Shown in pieces: positions 23,391 to 34,122 of a stretch of DNA of 64,000 bases; position 1 is the stretch's first letter; the number at the start of each line of letters is the position of its first letter. Below the pieces are notes generated by a model. It was not told the origin of the DNA and ran no database searches. It saw only the letters and a list, made by a program, of their open reading frames with translations. Both the position numbers and the translations under genes were made by a program. Where the stretch lies: positions 58,907 to 122,906 of the forward strand of contig JAGFNK010000118.1 in assembly GCA_025769875.1 (NCBI GenBank), given 5' to 3'. The stretch comes from Russula earlei (Eukaryota; Basidiomycota; Agaricomycetes; Russulales; Russulaceae).

Positions 23391-26080
23391 ATGCTCTTTA
23401 GGAGAACGAACTCAAATAGGACGAAGAGGAAACCATGTGAAGTACAAAGCTAGCCATCGATGCGGATAAGAGCATAAGAGGTAGCGCCTGCCATCACAGA
23501 GTTGCATAACACATATGCGCATCCGAAATATCGGGGACGGGAGTGGGGTCTTGCGAGCGAGTGCCGGCACCGGGCCGTCGACGGATGAGCCTAGAAAAGC
23601 ACTGTTCATGCACACCGATGTGCCCTGCGATCAGAAAGATGACAAGGCTTTGCTTCTCCAAGCCCGTGCTTCGTAAGAAGCTTGGCTCCCCCCGCCATGG
23701 GAGGTGCGACATCGCTGAGAAATCAGACGTCACCTCACGAAGGAACAGCCTGAATCCATTATCGTTGGTCGTGATTGGAAATGTGGCCAACGTGAGGATA
23801 GTTGGACGAGGTGAGGGTCTCAGAAAAAGGTGATTCCAAATTCCAATGGCACCGAGCGAAGTGTCAGGAACCCGTTTTCTGTGCGAGACCTTTCGATCAG
23901 GGCTGCCCGTTACAAAACCGGGCGAGGTCTGAAATTCATGGGTCGATGATGGCTGATTTGCGTCCAAGAGGAGATATACAAACCCATGTAGCCGGTGGCG
24001 TTGGGCATGCGGTACGCACTCGCTCGTCATGGTTGACAAGCGAGGTGAAGCGTCTGAGGGGCACCTTTGCAACATAACGTTGTGAGACCGGGCTAAGAAC
24101 ACCGCCTGTTAAAAGGGGAAGAGATTGTTTCGAGTTTCGAGCTTGGGAATAAGACCGACCCTGCAGGGCGAGGCCCAACTGGGCTCACTGCTCTTGCTCC
24201 TACCAGATACGCACACGTCCTGCGCTGCATCAATGTCGAAAAAGAACGTGAAACATGTGAAGGTGGTCCCAGTTCCTGGTTTCTCGAACGCAGGAGCCCA
24301 ACCCAACTTTACACATCAAGGCCGGGCCTATATTATAAGGTCTAGTGAGACGAATGGGGTTCGTTACGACAACGTTAACCCGTATTTGAGTGTTACGATA
24401 TCAATATGCAGGGTGGCGTTGACGCTAGTGATTCAAACACCCACACGAACACTGAAACGTTCCAAACGACTTTTGCGTGCTGCTACCCGACGCGTAGCGA
24501 TCCCGCAGAATCCCTTTCGGACATGCTCGGCAGAGGGGTTGCGAGGTTGCAATGTAGGGGGATCTGTGGCACTTCAGCTAAGTGGAGGAGCATCTGCTTT
24601 GTGCACGATGGGAGGGTTTGGGACTCATTTGCAGGGACACACACAAGCGTTAAATGTCTTACCACGTATATCTCGCGTCGCCAGAGGAGTCGCCCCGCAA
24701 TGAAACATTCTCAGCTTAGATCATGGGCACCATGCGCACGCGTGTGTCTACAGTTGATCACCTGCCGTCGTGGGGCCTTGAGAGATCGAACCACTTCGGC
24801 GTCATCGTCGATTCAGCAACCATCCTCGTCGTATATCGGCCAAAGGCTCCAAATCTCAAACTTGACAGATGCTGCCCTCCCTGTGGCCCAGTGCGCAAAG
24901 TATGCACTATCGGGAAGTATCACCTCCATCTTTTGCAGTGTTACGTCTAATCACCGGGACAGGTGTCATCCTCGATAACGAATGCACAAGAAAGAATGCG
25001 TTCGTGAAATTCAATCGTAGCCATCCACCCCCCCAGTATCACACGGCATGTCTGTCAACCTGTGCGATATCGAGTCAAGACCATTGACAGTCGTCACGGA
25101 GCATCGCATCGCCGCGCAAGGCCACGACACTGATGGGTGATAATGGGTCATATACCGTAGCGCCGATCGGACTTCACGGGCCACCCAATACTGGGCATTA
25201 ATCCCTACCCCGACGTAATATCCGCCTGTCCCGATAAACGGGGCATAAGATCTGATTAACCATCGCGTACCTTTCCGTACAGCTTGCGATGAACTGCTGC
25301 AGGATGGGGGTCGCTGTGTCCGCTCAAGTCCCTACCACTGTACGACATTCGCGGTCACATCGGCAATTTTTCAATTGCGCTGATTGAGGCTGAGACACGG
25401 CGGTGCACTACCGTCTCGCACACGCAGCTCAGAGGCGGCACCACATACGGGATTATCCGAAGCGCTCGCCGTCGCCGTTGTGATGCTCTGACGCATTTCT
25501 CGGTGCAATCTTTCTCACAGAGCGCCAACTCCTCACAGTTTCAAAACGTTTTGGTAATGGCAGCATTTAGTGCGGCCAACAGTCGCTTCATTCTCTCCCG
25601 CCCGCGTCAACTGAGTCATTTTTTTTTTAATGAACGGCGAAGTTAAGACATGGAGCAACTCCGCCCTTTTTTGTTTCGCGAATTTTTGCCGATTACTGAC
25701 AGTTGACCATGGACACAGTTCCCAAATGACGAATGTTCATGCCATATCCTCGGAGCCGGGTGTTATTTTCATACCTCCTCAACAACGCCACGGATCGATT
25801 CCTTACCCCAGCGAGTGCATTTTTCGTTGGAACGTGGCCGATCCGCCGCTTATCTACCCCTTCCCTTGCTTGACCTTTCTTTCACTTTCTGGGTAGTTCC
25901 GAGTATTTGGTGTCATTCTCTGAAATAAACCCACTCGTTACCTCCATTTCGTCCCTCTCGTCGGCGGGTCTCCGGCGGGACATCGTTTTTGGACGTCTAT
26001 CTCACACGGTGCTCCATACTGCGTTTTGTTGCACTCCCTGGATACGATCAACCCCTCACGCGACCTCCTGACGGGGGATC
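23391..26080. other. No gene recognised with confidence
   Basis: Open frames of up to about 200 residues exist on both strands (for example 24125-24703 plus, 23494-24102 minus). They overlap each other in several frames and show no known domain. A short unknown gene beginning MSKKNVKHVKVVPVPGF at 24233 cannot be excluded. Confidence 0.4.
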
Positions 26081-26087
26081 TATAAAG
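26081..26087 (+). promoter_or_regulatory. TATA box of the P450 gene
   Basis: TATAAAG lies 78 bp before the chosen start codon at 26159, at a spacing normal for a fungal core promoter. Confidence 0.5.
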
Positions 26088-26158
26088 CTGGCTCCAGGAG
26101 ATGCAACTCCATCATTTCACGCCAGTCTCGCCTCATTCCCTGAGAGCTATTAACCAGC

Positions 26159-28346
26159 ATGCAAATACCGACTTTGCCGACCATGGAATTCTTCAGTCAT
26201 TCCCGTCCATGGACGATTGTCGTCTCATTTTGCATCATAGCATTCCTTCACATGTTTCGTCGGAGGCGACCTGCTCTTCCTTTCCCTCCAGGTCCCAAGG
26301 GTCTACCTATTCTCGGAAATGCACTGGATATGCCCAACAAGAACCCGTGGTTGACGTACTTGCAGTGGGGGAAAATGTATGGCAAGTGCTTCTCCGACTT
26401 AATCCGCGGTGTCGATTACATCCTAGAGATGATAGATTCTGATATAGTGCACGCTAATTTCCTCGGAAAACATGTCATCGTCTTGAACTCCGCAAAGGCC
26501 GTGCATGAACTTTTTGAGAAGCGATCTTCGATATATTCTGATAGGTACGGAACGCGCCTCCCATCTAAGCCCATGCTGACGAGACACGTCTTGCAAGGCC
26601 CCCACTGCCCTCCCTGACCAAACTGTGAGTGTTTGAGGCTCCGTGGCTACGTCGACTGAACAGAAACGGGCTTCAACTTAGAATACGTATGAGTTGGAAC
26701 ATCGCATTCGTTCCATACGGTCCGAGGTGGCGAACCTGGCGAAAAGTATTCCATGAACATTTCCATCCTAATGCGACTCAACAATATCGACCTCGAGAGC
26801 TGAAAGCTGCACGGAAACTTCTCGAGAATCTACTTCGAACCCCTGAACATTATGACCATCATCTACGATTGTCAGCTACCACGTTTTCTATCAGAATGTT
26901 GATCAGCGATTCACCCCAGCTTGTAGTATGACTGGGCAAGTAATCATGGGCATCGCTTACGGCATTGACATTACCCCACACGACGATCCATACGTCTCTT
27001 TGGCAGAGAACGCGCTCCACGCGATAGAATCGGCGTCCATATCGGGTTGGACATTCGACATGCTACCTTTCTGTGGGTTGCCAGTGACATCATCGAAACC
27101 ACTCTCATGAGAAAGATCACACAGACATGTACCTTCCTTGGTGGTTCCCTGGTGCCGGCTTCAAAAAAGAGGCTGCAAAGTTGGCCCCTCGAGTAGACGA
27201 CATGATTAACAAGCCATATCAGACCGTGAAAGACGCTCTCGTTCAGTTTCACCTCCCCTTTTCACACCCTTATTTTAATACTGACAGTGCCACCAGGCTG
27301 CTGGTGTCGCCGTGCCGTCCGTTGCGGCATCCATGATCACTAGTCTTCGTGAGCAGCCATCACACGAGGAGGAACTAACTTCAAAAGCAGTTCCCGCAAC
27401 CATGTACATTGGTAAGTCTGTCTGATTGTCGTTATTATCAATCCCGTCTGCTTACCTCGTATCCCACAAGGGGGAGCGGATACGGTCAGTCCGCCCATCT
27501 TCGCTCAAGAATCTGGTGATTTATCTGACATTCAGTCTCTGATAGACAGCTGCTGCGCTCCTTACGTTCTTCCTGGCGATGGTTCTTCACTCGGATGCGC
27601 AGAGAAGAGCCCAGATGGAGATCGACAACGTTGTGGGTACGGGCCGGCTTCCAGACTTCGATGACGAGATGTCGTTGCCTTACGTCTCGGCGCTCGTGAA
27701 AGAGGTCATGCGGTGGCATCCTGTTGCCCCAGTTGGTACGCATTAATCGGCGTCATCTTCCAATCGCAGAGAAACTTTGCCTGATCTCATGGACTTCAGC
27801 GGTTCCCCATCGCCTAGTTGTGGACGACGTGTATGAGGGCTATTTCCTCCCCGCAGGCAGCATCGTAATAGGAAACGCCTGGTAAGCGAACTTCGAGACA
27901 AGCCTCTCACTCTCGTAAGTGTCCATTGGCTGAGCGTGGAATCTAGGGCCGTGCTGCATGATGAGTCAGTCTTTCCCGAGCCGAGTCGATTCCGGCCGGA
28001 GCGCTTCCTCGATCCCAACGTAAAGCTACCCGAAGCTGGCTTTGGGTTCGGCCGTCGGATATGCCCAGGGCGTTTCATGGCTCGTTCGTCGATGTGGATC
28101 GCTATCGCCTCTGTTCTGGCGGCCTTTGAGATTTCCCCAGTCGTCGACAGTAACGGGGTCCCTCAGATTCCAAAAGGAGAATACACGGCGGGAATAGTAT
28201 CGTAAGTCATCGGCCTAAATTCTCTCGTGCATAATTCTGATAATGGACGGGCGTGAAGATATCCTGAAGCGTTTGCATGCCGCATCCGTCCGAGGTCAAA
28301 GCAAGCGGAGGAACTGATCGTCTCCTCGTTGAACGACAGGACATGA
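26159..28346 (+). CDS. Cytochrome P450 monooxygenase (microsomal)
   Basis: Haem-thiolate monooxygenase of the kind used in secondary metabolism or xenobiotic oxidation. N-terminal membrane anchor (VVSFCIIAFLHMF), basic stop-transfer RRRR and the proline hinge PFPPGPKGLPILGN. Next come HVIVLNSAKAVHELFEKRSS, the C-helix WNIAFVPYGPRWRTWRK, MTGQVIMGIAYGIDI (after splicing GTCAGC...TTGTAG) and FYMYLPWWFPGAGFKKEA. The I-helix has GGADTTAAAL, the K-helix KEVMRWHPVAP (ExxR), then PERFLDP and the haem loop FGFGRRICPGRFMA with Cys ligand. The end is RSKQAEELIVSSLNDRT, stop 28344-28346. About nine introns; every junction I checked restores the frame, so the gene looks intact. It resembles agaric OrdA-like (O-methylsterigmatocystin oxidoreductase-annotated) P450s. 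The substrate cannot be told. Confidence 0.9.
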
Positions 28347-28849
28347 TATTAAGGGTCTGCCAATATAATCTGGTCTATGTGACATTCATCTATTTTTACC
28401 ATGCATTTTCGCGTACATAAGGTAGTGTCCTCGGGATCAGAGACACGGTCGATAATGGGACTTGTTGACCTTAGCGCAGTCGGTGTCACCTTCGGAATGA
28501 GCGAGTCTGCCTGCCACATGTCCTGACCCCTTAGATAACGTCATTTCATTATTTACTGTGAACATTCATATCTAGCCTGCTTTCTCTAGGGTTGCATACC
28601 GTACCCGTGGCCATTTAAGCTAGATGGACGGCGGACAACACCTGTCTAAAGACCGTCACAGCATGGCTGTCAATGGCATTGGACAGCTTGGATGCATGCC
28701 ATCTCTGATCAAACTCTACTACAATACTCAAAGCTGTCTAGATAACCGCACTAGATAGTGTATATAGTGCCTTGTGCATGCTATTGGGTACTGTGATTTG
28801 GACAGCTTACTAACATACCTAGCAATTGGCCTTTGTTTAATAATATTAA
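28347..28849. other. Transition from gene space to CpG-depleted DNA
   Basis: 3' flank of the P450 gene. CpG becomes rare from about 28,640 onward and the sequence turns AT-rich near 28,835-28,880. No gene. Confidence 0.4.
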
Positions 28850-31800
28850 CTTATTTGTTTGAAAATAAAAATTTATTATCTCTTTTCAAATTGGGGTCAC
28901 ACTAGTCATGGGTACTCAGTACTGGCAACTGCTGCAAAAATGTGTGTTGTTTGGTAATGTTTGTATCCCTGCCAAACTCACAATTAGGGATGGCAACTCA
29001 GAATATTCAGAGGTTTGAGCATTGTATTGCATAGTCTGATATATTAAAGATTATGTGGAATGACATATATACAGTAGAAATTATGAGGATTTTGTCCATT
29101 GAAAGTAAATATGTGACAAATCACTCTTTCTCCATATCCTAGTTGTCATCTGCAAGATCAACATTGTCATCCTGAACAGTCTGGATCTGTTCAGCTCAAC
29201 AAAATTGTGTCACCATACCAGTGGTCCTGTCTACCAAATCTGCCCCTATGTTATCCCTTGCCACAGCCTCTGTCAGTGCTCTCAAAATTTCCAGTCTCCA
29301 TGGAAGCTCCTTACACATTGGTACCTTGTTATCAAGCCTTTGGTGCCAAGCAAGCTGCAAAGTCATCTGCTCAATGTTTAACCTCTCAAGGGCATTGATA
29401 TCAAAGACACAGTCTAGAGAGTCTAACTTGGCAGCTTGCATTGGCTTTTTCTCCTGCCTTGGCAAGGTCTGTTTTGAGATTTGCTGCAACCAGTGCACAA
29501 TCTGCCTGTGCCTGTTTCTCCTGTCACTGTTTCCCCCACCTCTCCCATTGGATTTTATGTGCAGTTTGTCACAATGTGTGATCTGTTGGACAAGTAAGCA
29601 CTGCATTCATAAACTGATGTGTATTGTTGTACTTGAACATCTTGTGTGTGTTGAAAGTTTTGAGTGTAATGTTTGGAGCTTTGCATTTGGCTACACACAT
29701 TGTTCTAAGTGCCCCTTCATTGTGATCATTTGTGGTGGGCATCCATACACAATGTCTCTGAGCTCCAGATGCATTTGCAATATCATCTCCCAGAGCAAAT
29801 TCTGCTGAGAATTGTACCCGAGGTCTTTCACCTTCTCATGAAGTGGCCCCAGGTCTAACAGATTAGAGTGTTCCTGTTGAGAGCCATGAACCTTTTGCAT
29901 GTGTGGGTGGGTTACTGCTTGGCCATAGAGTGCAAGTATGCAGAGTTCAGTGTGGTGAGAGAAGACCAGGTATGGATGATATGGGAGTAAGAAATCACTT
30001 TAATTCATTGGGCCCATGCAAGGGCTGTAGCTAAAATACAAGTACACTATGAACTTTGTAATTGTACATGGATGTAAATACCATAAGTAATTTTTTATGA
30101 TTCAATACATGACATCATATGAAATCATAACAAAGTGGAATGTACAAATTCATTGCAGATACAAAGATTGTATGTGCACACATGAAACTCATAATGAAGA
30201 CATTTTACATCATAGTGATGGTTGGAATATTGTGTAGGCCTAGCCCAGATATATTTGTCCATATGTGGTTTTCTTTCTTGTTTTGAATGAATTGGAGGAA
30301 ACTGTATGTAGATGAGAAGATGTACAATGGTTTCTGTAGCACCATCAGAATAGGATTAATAGCAAGTATTGCTTGTATCCAGGAAGCAAATGGTAAGCCC
30401 AAGCTCATACTTGAAGAAAATGATTGTTGAGTCTTGTTGTCCCTTTTTGTCATCCTTATGAATTGAGAAGAGCACCTAATAGTGCCAAAATTTTAAATGC
30501 CCCTGCTGATGAGACTTCCTCTGCTTGTTTCTTAACTGTGGAATTGCCAACATCTGCTGCCTACTGCATTGTCCTTGTTCATGAGCACCACTGGCCCCTG
30601 AAGGCAATTACTCTTCCAGAATGACATCAACCTCATGTTTCCACCCTTGTCCAAATTCAAGTCCTTATGCATGCAACACCCTGCCCAGATGAAGGAGTCT
30701 GCTTCCTGCTTCTGCTCTGCCAACAGCACTTGGTACTCCTTTTCTCCATAACATTCTTTTCCTCATTCAGTTTGAAGAGGAGCCAAATTAATTCTGGGGG
30801 TGAAATGAGGCAAAGTGCCTGTTCACCTCAAACTTCATGGTTGTACCACTGCTTTAGCTGTTGAAACAGAGCCCTAAGTTTATTCTGATCATGATTAGCA
30901 TGATCAATGCCCATTGCAAGAGCTTGGAGAAAAAATTTGGGAAGTCTGCAGATTGTTGAAGACCTAGAGGGCTAGCATTGTGTAATGAATAGATCTTGTG
31001 TATAAATTTCTCCCATCCCTTCAGCTGCTCCTTGCTTGTATGGTTTGGAAGCTATAAAAATACCTGCAAACTGAACTAGAGGATCATGTGGGGGAGCAGT
31101 GGCATAGAAGTTGTCAGGATAAATTGCCAGTGGTTCCAAGATCTCAGGGGAATAGGACAGCATTAGAAGCACAATGTGGTGGCTTTCATAATTGATGTGC
31201 CTGTGAGTTGTTCCATCCCCACTGAGTGTGAGACCTTGATTGCATGGATTACTGTTAGCCAAATGATAGTAACATGTTTGCTCTTGCCAGTTCTTCAACT
31301 TCACCCAAGTGTTTCAGCAGACTACTCAGCAGGCTCATCATGCCTTTGCCTCTTTCCCAAAGGTCAACACCATTGGCATGATCACTGCTTTAGGTGATTG
31401 TTGAACATACAGAGAGTATGATCAGAGACAAGTTACTTAATGGATTCAAGCCATAACACACTGGCTTTGGGTCTCACACTCAGTAGGGATGGAACAACTC
31501 ACAAGCACATCAATAACATGTTTGCTCTTGCCAGTTCTTCAACTTCATCCAAGTGTTTCAGCAGACCACTCAGCAGGCTCATCATGCCTTTGCCTCTTTC
31601 CCAAAGGTCAACACCATTGGCATGATCACTGCTTTAGGTGATTGTTGAACATACAGGGAGTATGATCAGAGACAAGTTACTTAAATGGATTCAAGCCATA
31701 ACACACTGGCTTTGGGTCTCACACTCAGTGGGGATGGAACAACTCACAAGCACATCAATAACATGTTTGCTCTTGCCAGTTCTTCAACTTCATCCAAGTG

Positions 31801-33380
31801 TTTCAACAGACCACTCAGCAGGCTCGTCATGCCTTTGCCTCTTCTCCAAAGGTCAACACCATTGGCATGATCACTGCTTTAGGTAATTGTTGAACATACA
31901 GGGAGTATGATCAGAGACAAGTTACTTTCATGGATTCAAGCCATAACACACTGGCTTTGGGTCTCACACTTAGTGGGGATGGAACAACTCACAAGCACAT
32001 CAATAATATGTTTGCTCTTGCCAGTTCTTCAACTTCACCCAAGTGTTTCAACAGACCACTCAGCAGGCTCATCATGCCTTTGCCTCTTTCCCAAGGTCAA
32101 CATCATTGGCATGATCACTGCTTTAGGTGATGTTGAACATACAGGGAGTATGATCAGAGACAAGTTACTTTCATGGATTCAAGCCATAACACACTGGCTT
32201 GGCTGAATATCTGGGTATTGATTTAGGTGACTTAGGCTTTGTCCACCTTCAAGAACCATCATCAGATCATGCATTGCATGCTGTTTGAAAATGTATGAAA
32301 GTCTTGAGTGCCTTGCTCTGAATATCATTATTTTTTTCATTGCTACTGTACCCACACTCATGCACCTCCCATGTGTCCTCCTTTCTTCATCTTTTTCATA
32401 TGTTGTTGAGCTATGCACACAGGTTTAAGTTTCTTGAAGGGATTGTAGGGTCCAGCCTGAGTTGGGAGACATGGTGCACTATGATATTTGATTGTGGAGG
32501 ATGACCAATGATTGTATTATTTGTTGATAAGTTTTAATTTCATGCCTATGACATAGCTCACAAGCTGCACTTTGTGCCTACAACATGGCTTGCAAGCTAC
32601 AGAAAAAGATGCACTTTCAGTGTGTTCAATCTCATGCACTAGTTGCAACTTTGCAGCCACACCACCTTTGAGGACAATCTGCCCTATGCTACATGCACTG
32701 ACATGACCCTTGATCTCTACACCCAAACCCTGTGCAACAGCCTCCAAGGTATTTGATACATTTGCCATCAGGATGCCTGATTGCAAAAGCTCACAGACAA
32801 CATGTCACATCTCTTCTTGAATGACACCCTTCTCTTTTAGCTGATGTGGCTAGCTGAGGACATGACAGACTTTTGTGGGCATATGGGCACTTTGCATTGA
32901 TAATCAGTTACACATTTTTGCAGAAGACACAACATGATCCTACATCTGCACAAGTGACTTTTCAGTTCTAGCCAGAGTTTCCTGAGTATGGTCAAGTTCA
33001 GTGCTAGTTATGACATAGATGCTGTTAGCAGTTGCCCTGGCAAGAATGGCATCTACTTCAGAAGTTTTGAGTTTCTCCTGTAGTACTCCATTTTGCTTTT
33101 TTTGCTCTCATGGATATCTTGACTTCATTGCAGAATCACCATTTGTAGTCCTTCCTCTGCACATAGTTCTGAAGCAAGTAGTTGATCTTCAGATGTAGGT
33201 GCAGGGGTATAGTTTTCTTTCTGTGCACCCAGTTGGAATTCAGAAGCAGTAGAGGGCTCACTAGAGGATTGAGACATGTTAATAGACTGGATTTGGGCTC
33301 TCTGTGCTGCTGACTGCTTTTTTGCTGGTTTCCAGTGGCCAGCATTGTGCATTGGGCCCTAAACATGCTTTTGCACAATC
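28850..33380 (-). mobile_element. Decayed, rearranged transposon with transposase-like ORF fragments
   Basis: A CpG-depleted, TG/CA-rich block. Minus-strand fragments appear in a logical order from right to left. First is a start-like piece near 33352 (GHWKPAKKQSAAQRAQIQS). Then at 32786-32517 comes EAVAQGLGVEIKGHVSACS followed by IVLKGGVAAKLQLVHEIEHT. At 31304-30972 there is SGDGTTHRHINYESHHIVLL and then YKQGAAEGMGEIY. At 29606-29196 there is LERLNIEQMTLQLAWHQRLD and KELPWRLEILRALTEAVARD. From memory these resemble a multicopy agaric family associated with transposons (KDZ-like context), with a DGT(T/S)HRxxNYES motif. Stops and frame changes abound. No terminal repeats were identified. The superfamily is uncertain. 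Confidence 0.5.
31270..32207. repeat. Tandem array, about 3.8 copies of a 245-bp unit
   Basis: The same 245-bp sequence recurs, with equivalent points at 31440, 31685, 31930 and about 32172. The last copy is cut off at about 32207 and the first is partial. Units differ by a few substitutions and small indels. Each unit carries a plus-strand GLTLSGDGTTHKHIN-like stretch. The same stretch occurs once on the minus strand at about 31190-31240, so the array sits next to an inverted copy of its own sequence. It lies inside the transposon relic. Confidence 0.85.
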
Positions 33381-34122
33381 AATCAATAAACAACACATCA
33401 ATGTGTTAAGCCTACTTACATAATCATAAAACTATCATCTTCTTGTATCATTGGTGGGGACTTGCATGCTCAGCTGATAATACAGATGAAGGTCAGGATA
33501 ACCTTTCTGAGGTATTCTAGTTGTATTCTTCATGACAGAAGTTTTATATTTCATGCAGAGATGTTTCAAGATTACAATATTGAAGCAACCACATCAACTA
33601 ACTAATGAAAACCTGTCATGAAGAATACCTACATTTTTACATCTACCACAACTTTCTCCTGCAAAGCTAATCAAATAAATGTTTGTGAAGCTGCACAATA
33701 TACTAAAGCTAGTGCCATGTCCTTAGCCTACATAATCCCACAGGCTTTTCAGGTGTTGCCAGTACCCAACTAGTTATGGAAATGACAGCTTTTAAGTGCT
33801 GATTATTGAACCTTATAATTATGTGAGACAGAATTTGGGGAGAGAACTGCTAGACAAGAAACAATTTTTAAAAAATTCCTCATTTGTATACAGCAGTGGT
33901 ACAAATGCAGTTCTACTTGAGCTAACATGTATTATAAATGAATCAACAAACCAGTACAGCATATAATAGTTCTGTAGCTCTGTAGCATATATTGGCAGTC
34001 AGATAGCATCAGAAGGATGTTGCCAGGGATGATTGGGTGTGGAATTGGGTGATACAACTGAGGCTAGTGTTGGAGGTATTGCATTTAAGAGGCCCTCTTA
34101 GTGCTCTAGGTTGGTTGGAAGG
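33381..34122. other. AT-rich, CpG-poor flank of the transposon relic
   Basis: No gene or terminal repeat recognised. The composition is the same as the relic to the left and continues into the 3' end of the DUF6535 gene. Confidence 0.4.

Noticed and set aside
23494..24102. Minus-strand ORF of about 200 codons upstream of the F-box-like gene, considered as its first exon
   Set aside because: No F-box-like sequence, and no plausible splice joins it to the recognised part.
24125..24980. Two overlapping plus-strand ORFs of about 190 codons that might form a gene
   Set aside because: They overlap in different frames, show no domain or codon bias, and the minus strand is equally open.
31176..32206. 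Plus-strand ORFs repeated every 245 bp, which could be read as a repeat protein
   Set aside because: The frame breaks between units, the coding homology of the parent element is on the opposite strand, and the block is CpG-decayed.
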